Shown: positions 43,001-53,284, counted from the first letter of the stretch. The stretch is DNA of 64,000 nt from Clarkia xantiana subsp. parviflora (GCA_036873135.1 JAPTYO010000009.1:28727756-28791755), one strand, 5' to 3'. Notes: generated by a model not told the origin, from the sequence alone. Translations and numbers: made by a program.

Positions 43001-44429
43001 TTTTTTCAAAAGAAAAACTTCCCAGACTCAGAGGGATGTAATGACTAACTAAGCTGCTAATGTTAACAGATCGATAGAATCAATGTCGAGATTCAACAAG
43101 CTGAGCGAGAATACGATCTCAACCGAGCCGCTGAACTGAAATACGGAAACCTTAACTCTCTACAGCGGCAGCTTGACGAGGCTGAGAAAGAGTTGGTGGA
43201 GTATATGAAATCAGGAAAATCGATGCTTAGGGAAGAAGTAACCGGGAGCGACATTGCCGAAATAGTGAGTAAATGGACCGGAATCCCCGTCTCCAAACTC
43301 CAACAATCCGAACGAGAAAAGCTCATACACCTTGAAGAGGAGCTGCACAAACGGGTGGTGGGTCAGAACCCTGCAGTAACATCCGTTGCCGAGGCAATCC
43401 AACGTTCACGAGCTGGACTCTCAGACCCGCACCGACCGATCGCTAGTTTCATGTTCATGGGACCCACAGGTGTCGGGAAAACCGAACTCGCCAAAGCCCT
43501 CGCCTCGTACCTGTTCAACACGGAAGAAGCATTAGTGAGAATCGACATGAGCGAGTATATGGAGAAACAGTCAGTGTCTCGGTTAATAGGCGCCCCACCG
43601 GGTTACGTTGGGTACGAGGAAGGAGGACAGTTGACGGAAATAGTTAGAAGACGGCCATATGCAGTGATTCTATTTGATGAGATTGAGAAAGCCCATGGAG
43701 ACGTCTTCAATGTGTTCCTTCAGATCTTGGACGATGGACGGGTGACGGATTCTCAGGGTCGGACCGTCAGTTTCACCAACACCGTCATTATAATGACCTC
43801 GAATGTCGGATCACAGTACATTCTGAATACCGAGGGGAATGAGGAGTCAGCAGCGGAATCTACTTACGAGAGAATCAAGAACCGAGTGATGGAGGCTGCT
43901 AGATCCATATTTAGGCCCGAGTTCATGAACAGAGTGGATGAATACATCGTGTTCCAGCCATTGAGCCGTGAGCAAATCGGCAGAATAGTGAGATTACAGG
44001 TATGTTTTAAGACTAATAATTTCAATTTCAATTTAAATAGCATAATAAAGAAGTAGTTATGTTAAAAGGTGAAGAAAAATGAAGTGTTATTGTTGTTGTT
44101 AGTTGGAGCGGGTGCAGAAGAGAATAGGGGATCGTAAGATGAAGATGAAAGTGACAGAAGCAGCAATTGAGCTGCTGGGTTCGCTAGGGTACGACCCGAG
44201 CTACGGGGCTAGACCGGTGAAGAGAGTGATTCAACAGAATGTGGAGAACGAACTGGCAAAGGGGATACTGAGAGGTGAATTCAAGGATGAAGACACGGTG
44301 ATGATCGACACCGAGGTCACTGCCTTCTCCAATGGCCAACTCCCTCAACACAAACTCGTCTTTAACAAACTCCATGCCACCGCAGAAGAAAATCATCGAG
44401 AAGAGGCTGTCTCCACTCCATGTAAATAA
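40060..44429 (+). CDS. CLPB3: Chloroplast-type ClpB/Hsp100 disaggregase (CLPB3-like)
   Basis: Ten exons: 40060-40311, 40573-40791, 40915-41152, 41318-41513, 41783-41837, 41967-42117, 42317-42625, 42719-42984, 43070-43999, 44103-44429. All have GT-AG borders, and they join in frame to 980 codons, the usual length of plant organellar ClpB. Exon 1 (84 residues) is Ser/Arg-rich and fits a plastid transit peptide. The N-domain begins '[20 protein letters not shown]'. NBD1 has Walker A GEPGVGKT (about residue 290) and Walker B FIDEIH (about 360). A middle coiled coil lies at about 470-600. NBD2 has GPTGVGKT (about 693) and FDEIEK (about 764). The C-terminal domain includes '[13 protein letters not shown]'. 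ClpB uses ATP to thread aggregated protein through a hexamer ring and supports chloroplast development and heat tolerance. No lesion seen; intact amid transposons. Confidence 0.96.
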
Positions 44430-44460
44430 ATATGTGTTCGTCGAGCTCATCATTATGCAA
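44430..44460 (+). other. Remaining proximal 3' UTR of clpB3
   Basis: Only 31 bp lie between the stop codon and element E. The original continuation resumes at 46752 ('tgcaatgcagcactccctag'). Confidence 0.7.
44456..44460. repeat. Target site duplication of element E, left copy (tgcaa)
   Basis: TGCAA, repeated at 46752-46756. Confidence 0.95.
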
Positions 44461-44667
44461 TGATAGGGTCTGAACCCTAAAAAAACCTTGGAGGCGCAGC
44501 AATGAATAGAAGAATAGAGAAAGAATTAGCAAATTATGTTTTTCATTTCTGCTGTCCCAGTCCACACAATTATTAAATGGGCTTACTTTACCAACCCGAC
44601 CCAAACCGACTTACTCAACTCTTAAACAGACTCAAATAGACAGACTTAAATAGCTAGATTCGTAACA
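44461..44667 (-). repeat. Element E 3' LTR (left)
   Basis: 207 bp. It lacks about 30 bp present in the right LTR ('gtcgacaactatttaggtta' region) but is otherwise closely similar. Confidence 0.92.
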
Positions 44668-44676
44668 TTGCATCCC

Positions 44677-44937
44677 TTACGGAACGACCTTGTCCTCAAG
44701 GTCAGTCTTCGGAAAACTTCCGCTCAACTTAATCTTCACTTCGGCTCCTTTACCTTCATCACGGCTCTCCAAATTAACCCAAATTTCAGATGCATTCAGT
44801 TCCTTCATAACATGTTTAATGGTCTTGCTTCCTCGAAACTCAAATTGCTCATTTCCTTTTAAGAACTTTATTGTTAGATTTTTGAAGTCCCATATTATGC
44901 TACCCAAGGTGAGTAACCATAGAGCTCCAAGTACCAA
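44677..44937 (-). pseudogene. Element E protease C-terminus joined to integrase C-terminus
   Basis: Minus strand 'MVLGALWLLTLGSIIWDFKN' is the conserved VLG-x-x-WL-x-x-LG block at the end of gypsy proteases. After 'NASEIWVNLESRDEGKGAEV', the frame ends 'FPKTDLEDKVVP'. The LEDKV motif is typical of the last residues of chromovirus integrase. The joining of these two regions marks an internal deletion of most of pol. Confidence 0.65.
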
Positions 44938-44999
44938 ATGATAATTCTTAAGGGAATCAGAAAAACATCAGTGGTAAATTGTTGACCCTGCATAGCCCA

Positions 45000-46454
45000 T
45001 TAGAACCCCCTGCAAACTTTGTCACAAGTAATTTCACTACCATCTGCAACCAAAACCTTTAATGGAGGAACCAATTTTGTGCAGCAACCCATCTCCTCAG
45101 CATTGGAGATATCGATGAAGTTGTGGGTGCTTCCTGAATCAATCAACAAGAGGATACCTTTGTTATTGACTCTACCCTCTACCTTCATTAACGAACCATC
45201 CAAAGTACCATTAACAACATGTAGTGAAAGCTCAGCAATTTCTTCAATCACAACACCACTTTCACCACTTTCACCTAGATCAGTTTCATCTCCTACCTTG
45301 ATAGTAAAAATCTGTTTCCCTTTGCACCGGTGACCAACAGTGTATTTTTCAGGACACCAATAACATAATCCCTTAGCACGTCTAGACTCCATCTCCTTAA
45401 TACTCGTTGACCTAACATTCTTACTACCAGCATCTATAGCATATGGTTTAGGCGACTCAGCATTGTTTCCAACAGCACCAGAATCATACGAAAAACATAA
45501 AGGACTAGAGGACTTAGCAGATGTCGGGGAGACCATGTCGTAGAGCTTGGCTACCGTATAAGCTTCACTGAGTGTCTTAGGTCACTGCAGACGAACCCAA
45601 CGTTGTAAGTCGAGTCTTAGTCCACCAATAAACATGGATAATACATACCCTTCAGTCACAGGTTGGAGAAGCTGTATCTTATGAAGCAGGTTGTCAAATT
45701 GACACTGATACTCCGCAAATGTCCCTTCTTGACGAATATTCTTCATCTCTAACATTGGATAACCAAGGAGTTCATCCCCAAAGCGAGCTTGCAAGAGGTC
45801 CACATATTCTGACCAGGTGAGCGACCTTCCCTTCATAGCTTGAACCTTCATGAAGCCTTGATTACACTGCAATGCTTCTCCTTCAAGATGGATTACAGCC
45901 ACCTTAAGCTTTGCTTTTCCGGCGTTTCTTCGATCTCGAAGTAGTGCTCACATTGGAAGAGCCAGCTTGTAACATTGGTGCCGGAAAATCGCGGGAAGTC
46001 AATTTTTCCGACGCGATAAACGTGTCGCTGGTTTCAGTTGTCCTGCTGGTCTGTCGCAGCAGCCATGGTCTGTCTGACCTAAACATTGGTCGGCAGCGGC
46101 GTTACCGGAATCGGAATCGACCCTATTGTCATTTGAGCTGCAGTTCCAGACCCGAGTACCTGATTAGTGACTAGAGCGTACGTCTTCTCTATCGAAGCAC
46201 TATGCACGTTCATGGCAGAGAGTAAGGCTTCGAGTTTTTCGCCGACCTGCTTGAATCTGAAATTGACATGCTTAAACCCGACATCGATCTGCTTGAACCT
46301 GGCGTCGGAACGGTCGGCGTCGGCCTGCTACTGTGTGGTCATGGCGGTTAGGTGGTCGGAAAGCTCCGCGAGAAGCCGACCGTGCTCGTGGAGGGTGGAG
46401 TCGAAGCGAGCATCTTTCTCCGCTCAGTTCTCTGGCTTGGAAGTCGCCATTTGA
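45000..46454 (-). pseudogene. gag: Element E Gag and protease N-terminal part (several breaks)
   Basis: Starting near MATSKPEN (46454) with stops and frameshifts, it shows a coiled-coil-like leader and the chromoviral Gag core ('IDFPRFSGTNVTSWLF', 'AVIHLEGEALQ', 'TFAEYQCQFDNLLHKIQ'). It continues with the zinc knuckle C-x2-C-x4-GH-x-C (CYWCPEKYTVGHRC) and protease 'LLLIDSGSTHNFID'. At least four stops or shifts are present, for example between 45904 and 45902 and at 45580. Not functional as it stands. Confidence 0.8.
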
Positions 46455-46498
46455 CTGATGGAAGCGGCTGGTGGTGGCCGGTGGCGGCGGCCGGTAGT

Positions 46499-46511
46499 GG
46501 CTCTGATACCA
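46499..46511 (-). other. Primer binding site of element E
   Basis: Minus strand TGGTATCAGAGCC, exact match to the initiator-tRNA-Met 3' end complement, two bases from the 5' LTR. Confidence 0.9.
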
Positions 46512-46513
46512 GA

Positions 46514-46751
46514 TGATAGGGTCTGAACCCTAAAAAACCTTGGAGGTGCAGCAATGAATAGAAGAACAGAGAGAATTAGCAAATTATGTTTTCATTTCTG
46601 TTGTCCAAGTTCTGTCGACAACTATTTAGGTTAATATTATTGGGCTCACACAAATATTAAATGGGCTTACTTTACCAACCCGACCCAAACCGACTGACTC
46701 AACTCTTAAACAGACTCAAATAGACAAACTTAAATAGCTAGACTCGTAACA
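46514..46751 (-). repeat. Element E 5' LTR (right)
   Basis: 238 bp, TG...CA. Confidence 0.92.
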
Positions 46752-46756
46752 TGCAA
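46752..46756. repeat. Target site duplication of element E, right copy (tgcaa)
   Basis: Direct repeat of 44456-44460. Confidence 0.95.
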
Positions 46757-47010
46757 TGCAGCACTCCCTAGTTGTTTGGTTGATTAAATGGTTTTTCTTT
46801 ATATTAGATACAAACTAGTAATTGTAGTAGGTTTGAGGTTTCACGTGATTTTGGCTTACACTTTGGCACTTGATCTGTATGTAATCCTTAAACTTCACAA
46901 AATATAAATCATCAAAATAAGTGTCAAAGTCTTGTAAGCTTAGAGGTACAATGTGAAGGAAGTGATTCCCAGATTGAATTCGGTATTGTTGAGGGCCTTT
47001 AGATGAACAT
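46757..47010 (+). other. Displaced downstream flank of clpB3
   Basis: Sequence that would have followed the clpB3 stop before element E arrived. T-rich, with no clear AATAAA. Nothing else seen. Confidence 0.5.
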
Positions 47011-47256
47011 TGTAAACACCTAATTTTGGACTACGCGCGACACGCGTGACGTTTAGCGCGCCTAAATGAGGAAATATCCAAATATGGCAAGTCAGGAAGC
47101 TTCCAAGAATGCTCAGTGCAATATTATGATAGTTATTTGTATTTATTGCAGAAAATATTTGCTAAAAAATTAGTATTAAAAACCTAAATATTTAGCATTT
47201 ATTAGCAAAATAAATCCGCAATATTTGTTGCTTAGATTAGACTAGGCCTAGATTAG

Positions 47257-47264
47257 TATAAATA
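47257..47264 (+). promoter_or_regulatory. TATA box of the G LTR
   Basis: TATAAATA in 'gattagtataaatagggg', followed by a stretch suitable for a start site. The foldback element is inserted about 50 bp further down, so it interrupts the transcribed part of the LTR. Confidence 0.6.
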
Positions 47265-47305
47265 GGGGTGATTTAGATGTAAAGAGACACATAAAAACAC
47301 CAGCA

Positions 47306-48579
47306 ATAATAATAGAAAAAATTTCCAAACAACCCCTATAACAAAAACTAATAACAAATGAACCCCCTTAGAAAAATTAATCACAAATTTACCCTTTAGC
47401 CTAAGAGGCTCTCGGGCTTTTTAACCCGAAAATTCTAACAAAAAAAAGCCCGGCTAGCAGCCGGGCTTTTACTTTGTGCAAACGTTAGTCTGCACAAAGT
47501 GGACTGATCACATCATGACTGATGTGATCAGTCAGAAAAGAAGGAAGCCAGCCGTGGCTTCCTTCTCAAATAGAGAGGAGGGACCCAGCGGTGGGTCCCT
47601 CCTCCAGTTAAATTAGGTTTTTTTTTTTTTTAAGAAAAGCCATATTTGTTTAAGATTTTTATTTTATATCAAATATTTATTTAAGATGAAGTTTTAGTAT
47701 TCTATAAAATACTAAAACCCCTTTATGTTTAAAAAAAAAATATTTTTAAAAATTTATATTTTAAAAATAGAGCATGGTAAAAGTTCATCACGTTGTACTA
47801 ATGTAAAAATGATCCGGCTTGAATATATAATTCGTCATTAACCCATGTGTGTTTGCTTATATAATGTATGTATTGTTATATGTTCTACGTAATGTATTTC
47901 TTTTATACATTTATATATGTCTTTTTTAAAAGCTACACAACTTAATTACCACTAAATTTTATTTTCAAACATTTTATATTAAGGATAAAATAAAAACATT
48001 TTATATTTTTAAAATATAAATATTATAATTTTGCATAATATTTTGAAAAAACATTTTATATTCTTAACAAATAACTATTATATGTTCTTAGTATAACATT
48101 TTGAACTTTTACCATGCTCCATTTTTAAAATATAAATTTTAAAGAGACTTTTTTTTAACATAAAGGGGTTTTAGTATTTTATAGAATACTAAAACTTCAT
48201 CTTAAATAAATATTTGATTTAAAATAAAAATCTTAAACAAATAGAGATTTTCTTTAAAAAAAAAAAAACTAATTTAATTGGAGGAGGGACCCACCGCTGG
48301 GTCCCTCCTCTCTATTTGAGAAGGAAGCCGGCCGTGGCTTCCTTCTTCTGACTGATCACATCAGTCATGATGTGATCAGTCCACTTTGTGCAGACCAATC
48401 TGCACAAAGTAAAAGCCCGGCTGCCAGCCGGTTTTTTTTTTTTTTGTCAGAATTTTTCAGCTAAAAAGCCCGAGAGCCTCTTGGGCTAAAGGGTAAATTT
48501 GTGATTAATTTTTTTAAGGGGGTTCATTTGTCATTGGTTTTTGTTATAGGGGCTATTTGGAAAATTTTTCATAATAATA
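47306..48579. mobile_element. Mutator-like foldback element with serial hairpins and 9-bp TSD
   Basis: The element proper is 47315-48570, flanked by ATAATAATA at 47306-47314 and 48571-48579, the 9-bp length typical of Mutator-like elements (the sequence is simple, so some caution). The two arms, each about 480 bp, are near-perfect inverted copies, leaving a spacer of about 300 bp (47790-48105). The left arm contains five consecutive perfect hairpins (47444-47604), mirrored at about 48275-48435. No coding frame. The right arm has a few changes. Confidence 0.8.
47444..47604. repeat. Five consecutive perfect hairpins (left arm)
   Basis: Stems and loops: 47444-47455/47459-47470 (12 bp, loop agc, AAAAGCCCGGCT); 47471-47480/47491-47500 (10 bp, ACTTTGTGCA); 47502-47515/47520-47533 (14 bp, GACTGATCACATCA, loop tgac); 47540-47550/47555-47565 (11 bp, GAAGGAAGCCA, loop gccg); 47575-47587/47592-47604 (13 bp, GAGGAGGGACCCA, loop gcgg). 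All stems are perfect and each has a different sequence. Confidence 0.95.
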
Positions 48580-48663
48580 TTAGTCTTCTCGGAACCCGTG
48601 CAGTTTTTGTCCTCTAGTGCAAGAAGTTTTTTTTTCTTTCTTTCTGGTCGTTTTCCTCCCTGC

Positions 48664-49327
48664 GCTGCCGGTAGGGATGGCAACGGGTCTCGGGGCCCCG
48701 CTGACCCGCGGGGCCCCGACCCGGTTTTGACCCGCCGACCCGCGGGTCACGGGTCGGGTCCGGGGCGGGTCGGGCTCGGGTCGGGGCGGGTCCGGGTCTA
48801 GAGACCCGGGGCCCCGTAGACCCGCCCCGAAATCCATATGTATATATATTTTTTTTTTAAATTTTTTTATATTAATATGATCTAACATTTAATAAAAAAA
48901 ATATGGTTAATATAGTACCTATATAAATAACATGGACCAAATAGATTTATATTTAGATTATTAGGATTTGTTAATTTGGTGTTTGGATTTAAATTTGTAT
49001 TTGTAATGAATTTGATGTGTTTGTTGTTTATATTTGATTGATGTTAGATTTATGTTTTGAATTTATATATAATGTAATATTTTGACAAAAAAAAATTGTA
49101 TTTAATATTGAAAAGTTAAAAAAAAAAAAAATAATAATAATAATAATTGTTCATATGACGGGGCGGGTCGGGGCCCCGCGGGTCGACCCGCGGGATTGTT
49201 GACCCGACCCGACCCGACCCGAAAGGCCCATTTGGCCGGGGCCGGGTCAGCCAGGCCGACCCGCGGGGCGGGTCCGGGGCTGCAAAAACCCGCCCCGACC
49301 CGCCCCGTTGCCATCCCTAGCTGCCGG
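48664..49327. mobile_element. hAT-like MITE with 8-bp TSD
   Basis: The element proper is 48672-49319 (648 bp). Its ends are inverted repeats beginning TAGGGATGGCAACGGG and ending CCCGTTGCCATCCCTA, a terminus type known from plant hAT MITEs. The 8-bp duplication GCTGCCGG (48664-48671 and 49320-49327) is the hAT length. Both ends are packed with GACCCGCGGGTC-like palindromes; the centre is AT-rich. Confidence 0.92.
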
Positions 49328-49806
49328 CATGGACCTCCGATGCTGTCCCTAACTCCAACGACGCCGCCCGATGCCGCCAGCCTTAGTCTGCTCGTCGTCG
49401 GAATCGTGCTGGATTCGCCTGCTGCTATCCTTTCTCTTCCCCAATCGGACGGATCTGGCTGCTGTCTCCTGCCATGAAGAAGATCGCATCGCCGGACCGC
49501 TTGCCGGTGTCGGTTCACCTCCGGAGCCCCGTCCGCTTGCCCTGCTGCGTCGCTCCCGCTCCGCCCAGCCTACCACCAGCGCCGATAACCTTCGCAGTTC
49601 ATCCCGTTCAACACCTTCACCACTCCGCCCTTCACCGGAGTCCCACATCGCCACGTTTCCGCCCACCGCTGTCCGTTTCCTATCACCACCACCGTCGTGC
49701 CACCTTGCTCCGTCATAGCCACCCCGCGTTGCCGTCAGCTGTCGCCGTCCCCGTCGCGTTGTGGTCCTCCCAGACTGCTCTGGCCTCTGGGAACTCGTCA
49801 TTGCAT
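49320..49806. other. GC-rich segment of the G LTR
   Basis: It has several overlapping open frames on both strands (up to 150 codons), a result of GC richness. 'cattgcatgtaagttttttt' at 49801 looks like a splice donor, so this may be a transcribed 5' leader exon of element G. No known protein motif. Confidence 0.4.
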
Positions 49807-50364
49807 GTAAGTTTTTTTTAAATATTTTATTTTTTATTCTTGTTATATTATTATTATATTGAGATGAGTCTTAACTTTTATGACCAAATAGTTCTAATTT
49901 AATTACATGATACAATTTTTTTTAAGGACACGTTATATTAATAGACTTAATTTAATATAAATAGTTTTAAACTTGATATGGTTAATTAGATGCTAAATGG
50001 TTAATTATGTGTGGTCATCGTGTTAGTTTGTGTGTCGATCAAATTGTATGTGACAGTCGTTAATATTATTATATTTTATTATTTTTTGTGCTTAGAATTG
50101 ATTTATAAGTTACTAATGATAAAATTGGCAAATAAGTTAATTGAGTACCGAAAGGGCGTAGTTGAAAATTATATTTTTAATTCGTAATAGAACCCTGAAC
50201 TCGAATTTCTGATCATAGAGCGAATAAGTACCTAGGTGTTTAATTCGTCATTCACTTAGGTAACTTAGGATTCTAGTTAGCCTGATTAACTAGTGGCGGC
50301 TCTTTTTAAATCCACGTTTTCAAAACGTATAATCGCCTTAGGTTGGATTTTTAGGTCTGACAAT

Positions 50365-50381
50365 TTGGCGACTCTGCTGGG
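50365..50381 (+). other. Primer binding site of element G
   Basis: TTTGGCGACTCTGCTGG directly follows the LTR end. This site type is common in large plant gypsy elements, including Ogre-like Tat elements. Confidence 0.75.
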
Positions 50382-51500
50382 TACTATTAGAGAATTCGGG
50401 CTCAGTATGTTCACTTTTTTTGCCATGTTTGAGTTTTGTAGCTCTATTTTTTATTTTATTTTAACTTCACTGATCTAACTTGGTTGTTTTCGTGTGATTT
50501 CAGGTGTGGAGTTATTTTTTTTATATCAGACTATTTTTCTTTGTTGTATTATGTGTTACTTGAATTCACACACACCACTTTAGTGTTATATCCAAAATGC
50601 CTAAATCTCAGGGCAACTAGGAACCCCTGAGAGTTAGTAAGGGTACGACCGTGCGGCCGAGCCGCCAAAACGACTCATAACAACTCCACTCGCTTGTGAA
50701 GGTCTTGTGATATCTATGATGGGGGGAGGAAACCACATTGTCGGGAGCCTATCAGTGGAACCTACCTTGTAGAGCAAAGCCACGCAATTTTTACCCCCTA
50801 ACATGTTGTGTTTTATCCATGTTTTTTTTTTGTTGTAAAGCGGTTATCAGGTAAACTGTAAGTTTCTAACTGTGTAACTTTATTTCTCATGCATTCTATC
50901 ATTGCATTTTAAAAAAACAAAAAAACTTTCCAGCTAAGTAGTTAGTCATTTAGTTGTAGAAATTTTCTTTTCAAACATGCATTTCGTATGCATTGTTTTT
51001 TTTTTTAAAAAAAAACATCTTACCTGATTTATTTATTTTAAACATGCGTTTCATACGCATTATTTAAAAAAAAAAAAAAAAAAAAACTCTTCAGGTAAGT
51101 TGTAATTTTGGTAAGTGTGTTACGTATGCATTATTTTTTTTAAAAAAAAAAACATCTTAGGAAAAATTGTAATTCCTCTTTAGCTATTAGAGCTTCTAAT
51201 TTTGAACGCGCATTCCATATGCATCATTTAAAAAAAAATTAATTGAATTTTTTTATTCTTAATAATGCATCCAGTATGCATTAATTAAAAAAACTATTTT
51301 GAGGCCAAAAAATAAAAATAAAAAAAACTATTTAGATAAATCGTAAGCTCTCTTAGTTTTAGGGCTCTTTGTTTAAATAAAATTTACCTGATTTTTTTTA
51401 ATCAAAAGACGTGCATCTCATTTGCATTATTTTCGAAAAACCTTTTAAGTAAATTGTCATTTTTCTTAGTTGTATAACTTTCATTTTTAAGTTTGCCCGA
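50382..51500 (+). other. 5' leader of element G with irregular TGCAT-type repeats
   Basis: Noncoding. Segment 50640-50810 contains 'aggaaaccacattgtcggga' and 'ctaccttgtagagc', which recalls leaders of large gypsy elements. From 50970 to 51440 about six irregular units recur, each with an inverted TGCATNNNNNATGCA core next to an A-run, such as 'catgcatttcgtatgcattg'. Gag is not reached before other sequence begins. Confidence 0.5.
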
Positions 51501-52476
51501 CATAAGTCTAAATCAACCTAGGAAGAACTCTACAATTCGTCAACACGAAGAACAGAGGATGAGAAAATATAACTTGGATTCCAAAAATATGGATTTCGAA
51601 AATAATGGATACTCAACCAAAAGAAAGAGATCACATTTTCTATCTTGCAAATGAGGAGAAGAATAAGCTTGTATTATAGGAAGTGAATGGGGGAGGAGTT
51701 AGATGAGCTAACCAATGTGGTATAAAGTAGTTTTCCACAATTTTTCATTCACTAAAATTGGGCTTGACCAAATATTGACCAAAAACTAGCCCAAATTAAA
51801 CTTAATGAAAATTAGAACTAACACAATTTTTTTTCTAACAATCATCTACATGAATGGAAATTGGAAATTAAGACACGAAATTTTGAGTTCAATGGTCAAT
51901 ACCTGCAAAGGATAGATGTGGGTAACCCATTGAATCTATCCCTTGTGAGATCATGCATTCTCTACTGACTAGTCGGTAGACGCGATGTCCTTGAACCGAT
52001 AGTCGTTGGTGTAAATGACGACATAACCCACACAGGTACCTTCCTAGTATTGTTTGGTTCACGCCCTATAATCCGTAGGCCCTGGATCTGTAAGTGTTTC
52101 TAAGAATTGCGCCCTCAACAATCCCTTTCGAAGCGGCCCCACTTCTCACTCGCATAAGTAATTCTATGTCTCAAGACCATCATCACGACCTTGAGTTCTC
52201 CTGACGAATCATTAAAAGCTTTGCTTAATATGAGATTTCAAGTAAGTCATTTGTATTTACTATGCTCTGTTTAACCAGTGCTTGTTGATCAACAAAGTCA
52301 AAAGCTTAACCTCATCTCCATCACTGTTTGCATAATAGGAATGGACTCGAGGTTTGACCCCCACAGTGAACACACTCACTCTTGTGATTAGGTTGTCCCG
52401 TTGAACAAAGATCTTGGGATCTCGAGTCATCATGGTTGAGTTTTCATTGTCAAGAGTGTTTCCTACACGGGCTTTA
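51501..52476. other. Noncoding DNA into which element D inserted
   Basis: No ORF. It continues at 61057 after element D. The text 'tgaccaaatattgaccaaaa' and 'tatttgaccaaactaactct' on the two sides suggests a transposon-derived noncoding region, but I could not place LTR ends. Confidence 0.45.
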
Positions 52477-52481
52477 GCCAC
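52477..52481. repeat. Target site duplication of element D, left copy (gccac)
   Basis: GCCAC, repeated at 61052-61056. Confidence 0.95.
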
Positions 52482-53240
52482 TGTTGAATCACGGGCGAAG
52501 CTCCGTTACGTCCTTGACGGAAAGCTTTGGACTCCTGGGCTCCGCGTAATCCTGCAAAAAGGGATGACCTGGGTGGTGACCCAGAATCCCTCTCCGATGC
52601 TTAAATGAGTATATGATCAATGGGGTGGCAGCAATAATCTAAGTGCGTATTAGATGATGTGTTTTCTGAGGTAACCTCCTCCTTTATATAGGAAGGGAAG
52701 TTACTCAGTTACCTGTGACCGTGATTGGCCATTTTGCCCATGATTCCGTATATCTCGATACGATTCCGTATATCTCGTTCGGGATTCCGTAGATTTCGCC
52801 CCACGCTCCGCGTATCTTACCCATACTCCGCGTATCTCGGGCACGCCTTGCGTATCTCGGGGGACTTATCTATATCTTTAACCGTCTCACACTACTCTAT
52901 CTAGTAGGCGGGTTTCTCGGTCTTTATCCTCTGATCACAAGCCTCGACTCCTGTCGGGGGCTCCAGAGTTATCTCATTCTAGGTCACCATCCAGGACCCC
53001 TTGTCTCATGGGACGGGTCCAGCCTCTGCGGGGCTTTTATCATCGGGGCCTTTACTAAGGCATATCGGAGCCTACTCAGAGGCTTCTTGTCGGGAGCATT
53101 CAGCTCACATATCGGGACCGCCAAAGTCGGGACCCTTCATACTGGGCCTCTGAGCCTTCCAGGCTTTTCACGAGGCCCACTGGACCTACTCGCCGTCCAT
53201 TGGCTGTTAACGGGGCTAACGATTACATCGGAACCCATCA
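52482..53240 (-). repeat. Element D 3' LTR (left)
   Basis: 759 bp. Minus-strand TATATAAA near 52682-52690. Confidence 0.95.
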
Positions 53241-53252
53241 TTTGCCCCCAAG
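53241..53252 (-). other. Polypurine tract of element D
   Basis: Plus TTTGCCCCCAAG; minus strand CTTGGGGGCAAA at the LTR border. Confidence 0.85.
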
Positions 53253-53284
53253 ACATGGGGGACTTTTAGTCTGTCGTGTCTTCC

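Larger units (their letters stand above)
44461..46751 (-). mobile_element. Element E: short non-autonomous chromovirus-like gypsy element in the clpB3 3' flank
   Basis: Short LTRs (44461-44667, 207 bp; 46514-46751, 238 bp) begin TGATAGGGTCTG and end CTCGTAACA or TTCGTAACA, with a 5-bp duplication TGCAA. The minus-strand PBS TGGTATCAGAGCC (46499-46511) is of the initiator-tRNA-Met type. The interior has Gag with zinc knuckle and protease. It then jumps to what looks like the very end of integrase ('LEDKVV') next to the 3' LTR. RT, RNase H and most of integrase are gone. Confidence 0.9.
47011..50362 (+). repeat. Very long 5' LTR of a gypsy element (G), expanded by nested insertions
   Basis: It begins TGTAAACACCTAATTTTGG and ends GGTCTGACA, directly followed by the PBS. 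A TATA box (TATAAATA, 47257-47264) lies about 245 bp in. Total 3352 bp; without the foldback element and the hAT-like MITE plus their duplications it would be about 1.43 kb. A GC-rich segment lies at 49320-49806. The matching 3' LTR is not in this window. Confidence 0.65.

Noticed and set aside
45911..46454. Plus-strand frames opposite the Gag of element E
   Set aside because: They are shadows of the minus-strand Gag, without similarity to any known protein.
47444..47470. A GC-rich hairpin followed by a T run, like a bacterial rho-independent terminator
   Set aside because: The setting is a plant nuclear transposon. It is one of five serial hairpins within an inverted repeat.
49371..49821. 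Overlapping frames of 115-150 codons on both strands
   Set aside because: A result of local high GC content; overlapping on both strands and without any known motif.
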